Under the pieces are notes generated by a model. It saw only the letters and a list, made by a program, of their open reading frames with translations. It searched no databases and was not told the origin of the DNA. 64,000 bases of DNA from Massospora cicadina (Eukaryota; Entomophthoromycota; Entomophthoromycetes; Entomophthorales; Entomophthoraceae). The stretch is taken from assembly GCA_022478985.1 (NCBI GenBank), contig JAKSZP010000011.1, forward strand, positions 62,001-126,000. The letters are read 5' to 3'. How positions within the stretch are numbered: the first letter of the stretch is position 1; every line of letters begins with the position of its first letter. Made by a program: the position numbers and the translations under genes. Of the stretch, positions 1 to 11,945 are shown piece after piece.

Positions 1-54
1 ATAGTAGGCTTCATTCCATAGCCTAATATTCAAAGAAATTCATCCCAGCGGAAT

Positions 55-410
55 GCAACTATCATATCTTTGACAAGAAAATGTTGGCCGTTATTCAATG
101 CCTAAAAGCATTGGCGCCTGTACCTGTGTGGGGCAAAGTATCAAGAGAGTTTTGACAGACCATAAGAGCTTATCTTACTTTCTCATTCCTTGGCAATTAA
201 ACTAATGTCAGGCTCAATGGGCAATTATTCTGGCAAAATATGACTTGGACATTGGTTACAAGCTTAGTAAAATTAACGTGGTTCCAGATTTCCTTAGCCG
301 TCATCCTAACATTATACCTTCAGAGCGGGAAATTACTGAGTTTGATATGAAGGTGCTTCTGAAGACCAAGGATCCCGCTGCATTATTATCTCAACTTGTA
401 TAGTGGGCCG
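55..410 (+). pseudogene. pol: RNase H domain remnant of family C pol
   Basis: The frame reads MLAVIQCLKALAPVPVW, then VLTDHKSLSYF, then a segment ending NVVPDFLSRHPN. These match the last part of the gypsy-type RNase H and connection region: the helix with the catalytic-type Glu neighbourhood, the TDHKSL strand, and the DxLSRHP signature that closes the domain. An in-frame stop interrupts it before the AQWAII-like stretch. Only the C-terminal part is in the window. It acted in removing the RNA strand during reverse transcription. Confidence 0.75.
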
Positions 411-699
411 TGGTTGAGATTTTAAATGTTTAGAACGATAATGCTTTCTGTCATGAAATAAAGAATGATCTCATTCAAAACCTTGACAGGGTATGGTACA
501 AAAAGGGTTCTCGTTGAAGGGTCAATCAATATTTTGAAAAAGTTGTTTTTATGTACCAGAAATATCTTTAAGATTGGAAGCCATATGCGATCACCACAAT
601 GAAGACATGGCAAGACATCCTGAAAAAGAATAAAATGATACAACTTATTCAAAAAAAACTTAATGATGGCCTGGTCTTAGAAAAGTTGTCTTAAGATAT

Positions 700-1330
700 G
701 TGGTAGGATGTGAGGTTTGTGGGCACATCAAGGTTCGTAGAGGACTTCATGAAGGATAATCACAACCATTACCAATTGCATAAAAGCCATGGGAGTCAAT
801 ATCTATGAATTTTGTAGTAAAGCTACTCCGTTCCCAAGGATTCAATTAAGTATTGTTTGTTTAAACAGATTCACTAAAATGGCTTATTTTGTCCCCACTA
901 TGACCAATGTCACAGCCAAAAAGATAGCTTATCATTTTTTGAGAATTTATATTCTGCATCATGATACTCCCAAAGAGGTGATTTCATATAGAGGGCCTCA
1001 GTTTACATCAAAATTTTGGAAACATCTCCTTGCATACCTTGGAATCAAGAGATGTTTATCCACCACATACCATTCACAGGCTTATGGACAGATAGAGAGA
1101 GTTAATCAAGTGCTGGAGCAGTATCTGAGATGCTATCTTAATGTGGAGCAAGACAACTGGGTTGAGCAGTTGCCTATGTCCCAGTCTGTTATAACACTTT
1201 AGATCATTCCTCTATTGGAACGTCACTATTTAAGGCAAACTATGGCCATGATGGGAATTGGGATTCGCTGCCAACAACTTAAGCAATAACTCATCAGGAA
1301 AAATTCTTTGAACGAAATCCACCAGACACA
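700..1330 (+). pseudogene. pol: Integrase remnant of family C pol
   Basis: A CGHIKVRRGLH stretch near 712 is the end of the H2C2 zinc-binding region. The core starts in one frame with ISMNFVV (the usual first catalytic Asp is Asn here, codon at 808-810), then shifts frame to NRFTKMAYFVP and VISYRGPQFTS, where the second catalytic Asp is Tyr. The final Glu is kept in AYGQIERVNQVLEQYL. So two of three DDE residues are lost and there is a frameshift near 830. Downstream codons to about 1500 resemble the integrase C-terminal region, with stops. Confidence 0.85.
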
Positions 1331-1699
1331 TGCTTTATGACTGAAAAATTTAACTCAATCAGTGCAGACTTACAAGGATTTTGCAGATAAAAAAGTACCT
1401 GGGAAACCATTGAAAGTTGAGAGTGAGGTTTATCTGGTTACACGCAATGTTCCTTTGGATGTACCATGCTGGAAACTTGCCCATTGGCTTGTAAGACCAT
1501 TTCTAGTAAAGGAGGTCATTAAAGTTGCCTACTGAGTTGCTCTACCTGAAGACTAGAAAACTCATGATGATTTACATATATCACTCTTATACAAGAAGAA
1601 TGGGAGTTCCTTACCCCATCAGAAAGTGAAAAACTCCGTCCTTCCTCTGGTTGAAGATACAGATACAGAGTGTGGTAAAGGCTATTACTGGCAGACGTA

Positions 1700-1872
1700 A
1701 TAATTGTGGAAAAATGCAATTATTAGTTAAGTGAACTGGATATCCTGTATAAGAGAGCACTTGGGAGCCTGAGGAGAACTTGAAGAATGCAGAAACTGTT
1801 GTTAAAAAAAGGAGAAGAAGGCATCAGGGTAGCTTCAGCCTTGGTGGGGTGATGTCAGGGTAAAGCCTGACA
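1700..1872 (+). pseudogene. pol: Chromodomain and C-terminal end of family C pol
   Basis: The frame reads LLVK, stop, TGYPV, stop, ESTWEPEENLKNAETVV, the typical chromodomain core (YLVKWxGYxxxxxTWEPEENL). A basic tail follows and the frame ends in GGVMSG with a stop at 1861-1863, reading a few codons into the LTR that begins at 1853. Chromodomains in these integrases bind histone marks and steer insertion to heterochromatin. The two stops are single-base changes, one of which replaces a conserved Trp codon. Confidence 0.85.
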
Positions 1873-2478
1873 TGAATAGGATATCTGATATTACAGATAT
1901 TGTCCATCAGAACAAGAAAATATGTGTTAAAGTTAGATCAATTATTTGCATACCAAATCTATTTACTGCAGTATTGGTTCAATTAATTGCTTAACTTACC
2001 TTAATTACGATGCTATTGGGTCATTTAAACGCAAAAATCGTATTTTTAATGAGACTTAGACGATTCCTAGTACCTTTTTAAAAATTATATGCACAGCACA
2101 ATTCCAGAAGCTTAGAAGAACATTAGTTTGATTCAAAAATTAATTAAATTTAGGTAATTCCAGAAAGCTGGATGGAATATATAACTAAGACATTCATATG
2201 GTTAATCTTTGCAGTCAATAAAAAATTTTTACATGAAAACAATTTTTATTTTACTAAATTTTTATCAATCCCAATCTACCACCCCAGCCTACTAGAAACT
2301 CTCTTCCAACTTTTTCCTCTTAAAACCATATCTTTAGGCAACTCCTAGACCAGCTTACCCACCATTCCTTATACCTGGATACCTCTAGTGTCCTTGTTGT
2401 ACAGGATTAAACCCCATGGTTATGCTTGCTCATGGTTAGCTATCCCCAGCCAGGTCAGTAGTACAACAGTCCCTGACA
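1853..2478 (+). repeat. 3' LTR of family C element
   Basis: A 626-bp LTR starting TGTCAGGGTAAAG and ending CCCTGACA, so its ends form a short inverted repeat. It is recognised by alignment by eye to the solo LTR at 18489-19282, which shares the start, the end and a middle block ending in GCAGTCAATAAA-type sequence. A purine-rich tract (1804-1821) and GGTGGGGTGA just before the LTR are candidate polypurine tracts. Confidence 0.85.
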
Positions 2479-3544
2479 AATGTAGCATAAAGTATATAAA
2501 CCTTTTATTTTTATTAGTTAAATTTATATAATAAATTATAAAGATAATTTTTTAATGGCTGGTCAGATGGATTTAAACAAACACTCTGCCTAAATCTTGA
2601 GATAATCACTAATACTGTAAAAATTTATATAGATAAGGTGAGTGGTTTTTTGAGGGGAAAAATAAACAATTTTGAAGTGCAATTGATAAGTCCATCCTTA
2701 AACATGCCCTGCATGAGAGGTTTGGTACGCATAAAATTATAAACAGTCAATCTGAGTGAAAATTATTCCATAAACTTATGTACAAAAAGGATGGTAAAAT
2801 ATTAAAATAAAACTTCAACCAGTCAAGGTAACTCAGGATAACTTATTGGATCTCAGAGGTAAAAGCACTGAGCATAAGCCCATGAGAGGTAAAAATTAGG
2901 ATTCAGGCGCATATCTGTTCCTAGATGATACAACCTTGAATAGCTTAAGTACCAAAGTCCCTACCAATTGTAGGGTGTTAGTTTAGCTTTACACTTTTTA
3001 ATGTAATTTTTCTTATCCTCAAAGATGTACTAATTTAAACAACGATAAATGATGGCTAAGACCAAATTCGCTTATAATGATTCCCAACTTGATTTTATTT
3101 TACTGTTAACGGTGGAAAATTTGGTATTTTATGTGTAAACATCATAAAATAGTGTAGTTAAGACACATATTTCAATGTTGTGCTCTTTACCTGTCCAAGT
3201 TCAAGTTTTAAGTTATAAAGCACCTTCAAAAGGTTTCTTTGAAGCCTCAGGTTTCACTGTTTGGATGGATAGATGGCCTTTCATATCTCCATAGTTCCTT
3301 TTTAAGATAAATTATTATTGAAGTAATAAGTGTAGCTATGAAGACTAGGGCTTTTATCATGGGAGCTGAAGAACCCTTTTTGTAAGCCAGGTATTTCCTT
3401 GTCAAGCTGCATTACTTACACATCTAGTATAGAGTCCACAAGTGTTAGATAATTATTGTGACTGAGCAATAGTACAAACTATTGCTAAATTAGTTGTTTA
3501 CTAAATAATTGAATAAAATATTTCTAATATATTTGATAAATTTA
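2479..3544. other. AT-rich stretch with no recognised gene
   Basis: No reading frame of useful length, RNA gene or recognised repeat was seen on either strand. Base composition is AT-rich with scattered short A/T runs. It separates the family C LTR from repeat F and may be old repeat sequence that has decayed beyond recognition. Confidence 0.5.
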
Positions 3545-4160
3545 TGATACAGCTGCAGTTGCCGCCATTACTAAGTCTGGCAGACCAATATGAATGGATA
3601 TTTAATTTCCTAAAGTAAAACCCACTACTGAATTTATTATTAAAAAACCTACATCAATAATATTACAGGCTTCGCTGCACAGCCAAAATTGCAGATACAA
3701 TCCATGGGAACCCCAGCGAAGACAGATGAGCATCCATATTAATCAGTATATGACCTGCAATGATAAAGCCATTATAAAGAGGGAATGAAACATGCCTTGA
3801 GAAGATTGACCAGCAGTGTGACTCTTCTGGCGTAAAAAGAGATCAGCAAGTACTCCCTGAGACTAGGGATTAGCTTAACTATATAGAGAAGGTTTAAAGA
3901 AGAGATTATACTGAAGAGGTTTGACCAGTAGTGCAACTCTGCTGGTATAGATGAGAGCTGAGAGAATTTTCTGAGACTATTCAGTAGTGAGAATTTACCA
4001 ATAATAAAGAGAGATATTTTATAAACGTTTGTTGTTTTATTTATTTATTATATTATATTGGGGATGGCGATTGTCATAATGCCTTACTATAGCATCAGTG
4101 GTACCTAGATCTTGTGAACCCTTCCATCATACTATGTACCTTTATAAACGCTATATATCC
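3545..4160 (+). repeat. LTR-like repeat F, copy 1, with leader
   Basis: This segment aligns by eye with 14331-14992. Both begin with TG (TGATACAGCTGCAG here), share a block with AGCAGTGTGACTCT and ATCAGCAAG, an AATAAAGAGA stretch, then end near CA followed by GTGGTACCTAGATC (4098-4111). The last motif looks like a primer-binding site starting TGG, which would make the upstream block an LTR and the downstream block a leader. Element class is uncertain; no coding domain could be tied to it. Confidence 0.45.
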
Positions 4161-4841
4161 AGAAAAATGATAGTGGTGCTCAATAAAGGAAGCCCTGAAT
4201 CAACCCAAAAACCTTACAATTAAAGAGTTATGTCAGATCCTTCTAGAACTAACAGTAATCCACCCCAGTCTTAAATTTGATACAATACTTGAAAATTAAA
4301 AGCCTTGTAATTATAATGTTTTACCAATAATGAGTTACTCTGAAGTCCAAATTCCTTAAAGTCAAATTAAAGATCTATACAGACAACTTAGTGTTAACGG
4401 TTGACAGATTGAACAAAAGAAGGATAACTTTAAAGCATGGTAAAGCATTTACACTGCGTTAAGTAAGATATAAGAACTGAAAAAAAGTATTGCCAAGACC
4501 TTTGGCATAAGCATAATAACAAAAAAGAAAAGGTAAAGAAGGATGGCGTCACTGTAATAATAGTGAAACAGAGAGATTGCAAAACTATTTGTAACCTAAG
4601 ATGGCAGCAAGAATCAAATAACATACATAAAAACTCTGTAGAAAAGTTTATGCCTTGCTAAGAGGAATTCTCAAGTAATCACTGTATTGAAGGATGAGGA
4701 AACAGCTATCTCATGAAAAATGTGGAAAAACCAAAATCCATCTTCCATCATGTGCACTATCCTCTCCTTGACTCAAACTATACCAGGCAAAAGGCGTCCC
4801 ATATTCCCTCTGAGACCTTGTATCCCTGAAAGGAATGAGAG
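4161..4841. other. Possible leader or gag remnant of repeat F, no gene recognised
   Basis: After the shared leader there is a stretch starting ATGTCAGATCCTTCTAG (4231) on the plus strand that looks like the start of a retroelement gag frame, but it meets stops within 20 codons and no zinc knuckle or other motif could be found. It is cut at 4842 by the family D element. Confidence 0.3.
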
Positions 4842-6337
4842 TGTCAGACAACTGATGTGCCAAAAAAAGACTCAGCTTCCAGCATAGGTACTCCAGTACC
4901 CACAATAGGATCCAAAGTTCACCAGGCATCGCCGTTCTGATGATATACAAATAATAACCACATGTGGATATATGCGGAAAGTAAGGATCTATGAACATAA
5001 TTTTTACTCTCACCACTAAGCTGAGCGCTGGAAGTAATCATGACCACACTTTGTGCATTGAGGCTAACTGCCTGTGTCAACGGTAGGGGACTGTCCCGCC
5101 TAACAAATTTTCATTTGGGTTATACTCAAGACTCATTTCAATATGCACTTGATAGCTGGGGTGACAATTGTTTTGTTGGGTTTGTTCCCAACAGTTTCAC
5201 TTTGAGTAGCGCCTGCCAGATCTTCATTCAAATTTCCTTTAAAATCGGGTTGGATTGGATTGAGTGATGGATTGATCCACCCTTCTCGGTTTGCATTTGG
5301 GCCATACTCCTGTGTCATTTGAGCGCGCACTTGGTACTGAGTGGTGACAATCATTTTTTGGTTTACTCATAACAGTATCTCCCTAAGTAGTGAGTGCTTA
5401 GTTAGAATTGTCATTTTCTTTATAAACATGACGGATTAAATTATAAGTTTAATTGTTCAGCTGATTTTAAAAACTCTATATATTCATTCTCCTGAGCAGA
5501 AGCATTTTTTGAAATTTATAGGGGATGACTCCTAAGTGTTACACTGTGAGAGGTAATAACAGAGATTACCAATTTGACGGCGATGATCATTTTTTAGCAC
5601 TAGTGTTGACGGCCATAATCATTACTAACACAGATGAGTGCAAACCCTCCATTGGTTGGAGTGGTTCCTTGAGGATCACCAGACTAGTTGCTACTTGAAA
5701 AAATGTTCATAGGATTGGGAAAAATAAAGGTTTATTATGGATAGTACAAAATAGCTCAACACCCTACCATCTTCAGAGTACTGAGTTTTGATAGTTGAAG
5801 GGAACTGAGGTGCGGGGACTAAAGAACGTTTCTTACATCTGGACTTTCAATATTCTTAAAAATGCCAGGTTTTTACATCATGGCTCAGCTTGCACATTGC
5901 AAGTGCCCCATTTGCAGTTCCTATTGTCAAAATTTTCACTTCCATTGTAGCTCCAGCATGCCAGCGTATTTCACAACTTTCCTTATAAAATTCTTTTTTA
6001 TTTGAAAGAAAATTTCCAGATCTATTTCTAGGCTGACATACCTGTCAATATTTTAGTCTCAATCCACCCAATCATGCCCAGATTTCGTCACATTTGTTGT
6101 AATTTTTTAAGACATTTTTTCAGCCAAATCAAACTTTTTAGTAAAATCCTCCCTTTCTGCTCTTCTACTCATCATAAAATCAAGATGGGGGGCCTTATCA
6201 GAAACCCACCGCTCATCAAGTGTGTGCCAAAAATCTGCTAATTTTTAATGGAAGAACTCAGGTGATGCTTCCTCTTCTTTTATCAAAAGGGGTGAATCAA
6301 CTGAATCACTTTTATGGATTTATCTGGGATCCTTACA
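4842..6337 (-). repeat. 3' LTR of family D element
   Basis: On the plus strand it starts TGTCAGACAACTGATGTGCC and ends CCTTACA, followed by TTACCCTTTCC, the reverse complement of a polypurine tract. Blocks at 4890-5020 and 5636-6310 align with 12000-12110 and 12708-13380 of the other LTR. Near 6180-6310 the sense strand carries the frame discussed as the Pol tail. Confidence 0.85.
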
Positions 6338-6880
6338 TTACCCTTTCCTAAAAGGACATGATCTACTCCCCCTCTGGAGCCCATAACAGAGCATAGTTAC
6401 TTGAGGTAAGGGCAGATTAATTGCTTTGAGGGTCTGGGGCTTCATAACAAAGGGCGCCAGAGAAGCAAAATTTTGTGAATAAAACTTGGTGATTAGATCT
6501 TGACAATTAATACAATTGCGGGCTGAAATCCAATTGTTGTCCTAGGTGGGGTACCCTTTCCATGCTATCAAGTATTGAATTCCTTGTCTAATTTTGTTAA
6601 ACCCAAGGTTTCCTCCACCTCAGATTCTGGAATTTTCTCCACCAACAAGGGTATGATACCCATGGGGTACTCCCTTTTGGAATAATGACAGCGATGACGC
6701 ATGTAAAGTCTTATGGATCTTCCAATGCTGGGGCAAATTAACATGAAAGGACCCATTGTTAAAGACTTTACTGATAGAGAATGGTCCTGCTCTTTTTCAG
6801 GACTGTTTGTAGCATGGTACCTTGAGGTTAAGATTTTCATTTCCACCATCACAAGGCCGTCCAACTGATATTTGGGTGCT
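6338..6880 (-). pseudogene. pol: Chromodomain and C-terminal region of family D pol
   Basis: An open minus-strand frame at 6568-6864 ends in a hinge and then, after one stop, reads YLIAWKGYPT, stop, DNNWISARNC, the chromodomain core seen also at 39310-39400. N-terminal to it is an integrase C-terminal segment containing KSLTMGPFMLICPSIG in a shifted frame. The tail continues towards the 3' LTR. Its role would be targeting insertion to marked chromatin. Only fragments remain open. Confidence 0.75.
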
Positions 6881-7149
6881 ACTCTCTACTTTTGGTTTGT
6901 GAATCATTTGACATCCTGAGAGGCTTTTTTTAGTTGCCTCTGTACCTGCTGGAGTATTTTCTCAATATGTGTTGCAAAGTTATCTGCCGCTGGGATATGT
7001 GTGAATTTGTGGCATAATTGTAATTGTTAGGTTGTACCCTAATCTGGCATACAGCAGCGACATTTTCAGTAGAATTATTAGTGAATAATTGTACAAAAAC
7101 TGTTTAAGGTCAGGTCTCTAGTCCAGGTATCCTGAGCCCTGGAGGCGTA

Positions 7150-7620
7150 TCACTGGAGATATTGCTCTGAAACTGATTAATTCGCTCAGTTTGTCCATCA
7201 GACTGGGGGTAATAAGCTAATGATTGGCATGGTTCTATGCAAAGTATCTCTCGCAGTGCCCCCCAAAATTTTGATCTAAACTGTGGTCCCCTACCACTAA
7301 TTATCTCTTATAGTACCACAAAATTGGTGAAGACATGGATCACAAATAAGTAGGCCATATCTTCCGCTGTGGTTGCAGTTAAGCATGGGATGAACAAGCT
7401 GTATTTGGTTAGTCTGTATATGACTGGCATGATTGCGTTGAACCCTCTTTAAAGTGGGTAGACCAAAAATGATGTTGACTGATACTAATGTCCATGGTCC
7501 AGCTGCTTGTTGCAGTGGATGTAGGAGCCCGTTTTGCCCAGTTCTGTCATAATTGGATCGCGTGCAGGTCAAACAGCAGTCTATCTAAGCTGAAACAAAT
7601 TTTGTCAATTCATTTCATTC
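7150..7620 (-). pseudogene. pol: Integrase core remnant of family D pol
   Basis: Minus-strand frame 7297-7572 reads CTRSNYDRTGQNGLLHPLQQ, then PWTLVSVNIIFGLP. This is the H2C2 end plus the start of the DDE core. The first catalytic Asp of the usual VSVDFI motif is Asn (codon 7474-7476, AAC after GTC, consistent with loss of a CpG). The region continues in shifted frames to about 7150. Compare the less damaged copy at 40050-40620. Confidence 0.8.
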
Positions 7621-8900
7621 TTATGTTCTTTATCATGTTGATAGTCTTCTTTCCTTAAGGGTATCCCATTGTTGGAAGGTTATGATGTTCTTTTTTTACT
7701 CAGGGCCATAAACTTTTGAGCACTTATATGTAATCTCAAAGATAAATTACATTAACCTTTTTTGAGTATAAACTTGAGGGGCTTTTCCTTAACTGTATTT
7801 GGTCCCTGAGTGCTTGTTTTTTGATAGTTTATGCTTGTGCATCCAGTACTGCATCTAAGAGGGACCCATCTGTGATGATTAGTGGGCTTTGTTACAAAGC
7901 GGTTCACATTGTTCATCTCATTTTAACTCAAAATTTCAGATTCTGCTTTTGAGTCGAAATGCCTGAGGAATTTCCAACTAAGGGTAGCTCAGAACTAGGG
8001 TTTTGCCGCTTCAAGCTATGCTTTAGGCTCAAAAGAGCTTCAAGCATGGCCAGGAGAGAGCTTACAAAAGTGCAACCTTTGAGAGAATGATCCCCCATCA
8101 TTCCAAACCTCAGTTCAGAATTTTTGCAGCTTCTCTTGGCCGTTTAGGCCTCTTGCCTTACCTGAGCGTTGGGCGTGAAAAGTTTTTGTCCCAAAAACAA
8201 AACCCTTGAGCTTCTGGGGCATTGGCCCTCCCTGGTTGCTCTGACTATTTCTTGTAGCACATGCAATTCCAGAGAAATGCCAGAAACTCCTCACTCAATT
8301 TTGTACATTAAATAAAAATTAAAGTTACTTTGGGAATTTGCATCATAGCTTACCTGCCGTTCTTTTTACACACCCAAGATTTCCCCAAGTTTTGAGAGTT
8401 AAAGATGGTTTGGTATTATTAACCCACTCCCAGCTTACCTCAGTGGTCCAACTCAGCTGTTGGACCTATTTTGGCGTCAATTTACTCAGCTGAAAATTCA
8501 GGCGTCTGACGAATGGAATCTTGGTTGTTCCATTAGTTATAGGCTTGGCTTAAAAGTGTCTGTCATTCTGACCTATGGCGTTGCCAGAGGGCTCAGGTGT
8601 AGTTATTTGGGGTGGAATTGAGGGTAATCTTAGAATTGAAATGGCAGCGATGGTTGCTGGTTATGCTGATGGCTCAGACAGCACTTGTTCATGGGGAATC
8701 ACCATACCAATTTATCTTCTTCCAAGGGGTTGGCCTCAATTGCTAAGCTCCTACTTAGTATGTCTGGCAATATGTGTAGGACCCTTTACAAATTCATCTT
8801 TAAAGTTGAAGTTGAGCAGGTCTCAACGTGTTCTGGTTTGTCTTTGCACCAACTTCTGCAGCTTGCATTAGTAGATAAGTGATTTGTGATCCATGTTCAT
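7621..8900 (-). pseudogene. Linker region of family D pol, heavily decayed
   Basis: Position in the element corresponds to the end of RNase H and the spacer before integrase. Only scattered similarity to the same interval of the family A element (40620-40860) is visible. No motif is intact and the plus-strand frame at 8575-8871 is antisense to it, so it is not counted as a gene. Confidence 0.4.
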
Positions 8901-9240
8901 CATCACCATTTGTTTTGTTCCATGTAGCATACCGCCAATGCATCATCACCCATGCTATTGCAGCCAGCTTTTTATCATAAAGTGCCCATGATCATTTGGT
9001 GCCCATAAATTTCCTAAAGAAGTATGACACTGGATGCTTGCGGCTGTCATGCTCCTGTAGCAATACTGCCACGCAGCCATGCTGTAGGCATTGTAAGCTA
9101 CAATAATTGGCTTATCTTTATTGGCATGTCTTAGAACTGGTGCTGAGATGAAAATTTCTTTAATGGTTTTAAAGGTCCGTTGGCATTCCGCAGTCCATAT
9201 GAAAGGCATGTTTTCCCATTAGTAGGTGGAGGGGGCAGCA
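8901..9240 (-). pseudogene. pol: RNase H domain remnant of family D pol
   Basis: The minus strand reads PFIWTAECQRTFKTIKEIF, APVLRHANKDKPIIVAYNAYS, then after a frameshift VAVLLQEHDSRKHPVSYF, and after a stop SWALYDKKLAAIAWVMMHW. This is the gypsy RNase H order (tether, DASxxAxGAVL strand, HPVxYxS, then the KELLAI helix). The key Asp of the DAS motif is changed to Asn. Frameshift and stop make it non-functional. Confidence 0.8.
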
Positions 9241-9399
9241 ATTTCCAAAATCACCAGAAAGAATTTCTTAAGGAAAGTGACAGACCCAGAAAGCTGCGAA
9301 GCTGCTTTTGGGTAGTGGGCATTGCCATATCTGTATCACTTCTAGTTTATAGGAAGCAATAATGTGCCCATATTTAAGCGCCAAATTACCCATAGACTA

Positions 9400-9985
9400 C
9401 AAATTGTTTCTGAAAAAATTTATTTTGATGACTTCATATGCAGGCCAGTGTGTTGCAAGGTGGCCACCACCATATAATCCTTCTCATGTTGCTCTGGGGT
9501 AGGGGAATGTACAAGAATATCATCAACATATGCCAATGCGCATTTAAAGCAGAGGTCACCCAATTTGTGGTCAAAGCCCTCTAAAAGATTTAGAAAGCAT
9601 TTAACAACCTGAATGGCATGACCCTTTAGTGGTATATGCCATGGCAAGTGCATATCGCCATAAGCCACTCTTTTTTCTCCTTTACTCGGACTTAGTGGAA
9701 GTTGTTAACTAGATCTAATTTGAAAAATACTTTGAACCTGTATCTGCTTATGAAATTGCGGCCTCCAGTGGGAGGGGTTATGGGTTCCATACCAGAACAT
9801 TATTTAAGCGGCCATAATTCATACAAGGTCACAAGGTTTCATCAGATTTTTGGGTGAACACCATGAGGAATGAAATTGGAGAGATTTTCTTTATTATCCA
9901 TCCTTTGGCCATCATCTCATCAATCCAAATCTTCAATGTCTGATCCTTGACAGCCATATATGGGTATAATGGGAAAATAATATTA
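9400..9985 (-). pseudogene. pol: Reverse transcriptase remnant of family D pol
   Basis: Sense strand from about 9965 reads YPYMAVKDQTLKIWIDEMMA, KGWIIKKISPISFLMVFTQK and PCMNYGRLNN, the fingers region with the usual DYRxLN changed to NYGRLN. The palm segment at 9420-9668 retains CALAYVDDILVHSPTPEQHE, so the YVDD catalytic pair is intact here. Several stops lie between. It copied RNA to cDNA in the parent element. Confidence 0.85.
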
Positions 9986-10227
9986 AAGAGATCCACTGTT
10001 AGGTAAAAATTAATGTCAACTCAGAGTGTGATGGCAATTGGTATATTTTGTCCATGTCAATTATTTCTCAGTATAGTTCCAATATTTAGGACATTGTGGG
10101 GAGGTCAGCGACTGCACTTAAGGCAGATTATTCCATTGTGGACACTAGGGCGTTTCCTTTCGCCTATGTGTGGATCAGGGGAATTTTGCCAGAGTGGTAG
10201 TATTTTGAGACAGCAAGCATATTTTAT

Positions 10228-10545
10228 TCATGTTGATCTTAACTGCCTGTCAACGCCACCATCATACCCCAGGATCATGGGGTAAAGTAGGTCCATAGTA
10301 ACCGAGAAGTTGGCATAGAACTGGTGCCCATGGGCTGAGAAGTCTAATGGATCACGTAGAGGCAAGGTGACTATTGGTACCTTAGAAGCCCCTATTATTA
10401 CTGTCTCTATTGTGACCACCAAGTCTAATGCCTGCACCATTTTGAGGTCAATAAAGTTTTCTGACGCTCTTATGTCCATTAGTGCATTCATCACTGCCCT
10501 TCTAAGCTCACTGTAATGTCCAAAGCAAGCAAGAAATGAGCACAA
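10228..10545 (-). pseudogene. Aspartic-protease-like remnant of family D
   Basis: Minus-strand frame of 105 codons reads RRAVMNALMDIRASENFIDL, then MVQALDLVVTIE, and ends with MILGYDGGVDRQ. Placement and pattern fit a retropepsin: ALxDxGAxxNFI followed about 70 residues later by ILGxDWL. The active Asp-Ser/Thr-Gly triad is Asp-Ile-Arg, so catalysis is lost. It lies between gag and reverse transcriptase as expected. Confidence 0.65.
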
Positions 10546-11945
10546 TAGAATTTATTGAAGCTGTTAAAAGTGCATACTCTTACGATGGTAATGCAATTGT
10601 GGAATAATCCTGTGATTAATTGAGAAATTGGGAAGGTATTACTACCACCTGAGCATATGAAAGCGGGGCTGACGTGAAGTCCAAAGAATCTGTTAGGGGA
10701 TCTGTGGCTAAGATCCTCAACAATGAGATTACGCCAGCGATCCTCCTTTACTTTCTCCATTGTTTCCATCTTGTAGGGGGACAATGTGGGGCCTCTGGAT
10801 CCACTGAATGAATACGGTGCATGGGGCTCTGTCAGATACATCCCTAACCAAGTTCATGAGTCTGAGTATTTTGTTCTGAATTACTAAAACCCTGGGGCCT
10901 GCAGCTATAAGGCGGATGATCTATGTGATAGGGGGAGAGCTGGTCATGGTGTGTGATATTAGAGGAGTGTGCTTCTTCTCCCTGAATTATTGAGGGGATG
11001 TATGGGGCAAGGTCCAATACATCTAGTGTTTAAGAGTGGACATCTTTCTGATCAGTTTTCGCCAAGATTGTGTCAGGTACACTGCCAGATATTGGACCTT
11101 GTTGCAAATTTGGTTCTTTACCCGCCTTTCCATCCTTGTTAAATAATTTGAGTTTGTCATTCTTGGGGGTGAAGGGGGCTGGTTTAGTATAACGGATGTG
11201 CGGCTCTATGGTAGCTAATTTTTGGTAATTCATATTCCTGAGCGGGCCTCAATTTGCTAAGATAGTTTGCATTTCTCATCCAGAGTTTGGGGTCCATTTT
11301 ACCATGCCATGTGTGATCATGCTCCTGGGTTGAAAGAAGCATGGAACGCAGCAATTTCAATGTCTGCTGGTAGTTGGAAAGACTTTGCAAGTTGATGATA
11401 GTTCTTAATATGGTCCTCCAAATTTGTGGTCATTCCTCATTGTCATAATAGTTGGTACAGGAGTTGCAGCCTTGATGCCAGCGTGGCCACCATAGATGAA
11501 ACAATAATAAATAGTAAAGGAGGCGACATTCCAAGATAGTAATTTTGTTACAAGAGGGTGCATGCCCAGATTTTAATTTCGCTGTCCAAGGCGTCCAATA
11601 GTGCTAAGGATCGTTGGTCCTCCAAAGCCTCTGTGGTTCCATTTAAAGTTGCTCGCAATTTGAGATTACCATAACTCCCAGTACTTGATGAGCCACTTTA
11701 TCAGAGGGGAATGAAGCTGGCCCTCTCATCATTACCTTGCACGCTTGAGCAAGTGAGGAGTGGAAATTGGTTACGCTTCTCAAATGATCAGTACTTGTTT
11801 AATGGCCTTGAATTAATGCCGCCCATGACTAGAAGGTCAGGAGGGCGCGCATAAGTCCATATAAGCTCAGCTTAGCTGTTATAGAGCCCAAGTTATACAG
11901 AACCTGGACTAATGACATGATTGAGGTATTATTGCTGGGTTATTA
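10546..11945 (-). pseudogene. gag: gag remnant of family D
   Basis: Several minus-strand fragments are open (10491-10841, 11030-11233, 11184-11390). The middle ones are lysine-, proline- and glutamine-rich (KPAPFTPKNDKLKLFNKDG), as in the region between capsid and nucleocapsid. No CCHC zinc knuckle could be read. Identification rests on position between the 5' LTR and protease. Confidence 0.5.

Larger units (their letters stand above)
1..2478 (+). mobile_element. Ty3/gypsy chromovirus, 3' part (family C), degenerate
   Basis: The window opens inside a plus-strand gypsy element. In order it shows the end of RNase H, a zinc-binding H2C2 remnant, integrase, a chromodomain and a 3' LTR. The reading frame is broken by stops and at least one frameshift inside integrase, so it cannot encode an active polyprotein. 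The 5' half and 5' LTR lie outside the window. A solo LTR of the same family sits at 18489-19282. Domain order RNase H, integrase, chromodomain is that of the chromovirus branch of Ty3/gypsy. Confidence 0.9.

Noticed and set aside
4711..5016. 101-codon minus-strand frame with SQGEDSAHDGRWILVFP, faintly like the Pol-tail motif
   Set aside because: It crosses the family D LTR edge at 4842 and the similarity is too short to support a call.
8575..8871. 98-codon plus-strand frame
   Set aside because: Lies antisense within the family D pol region and has no motif.
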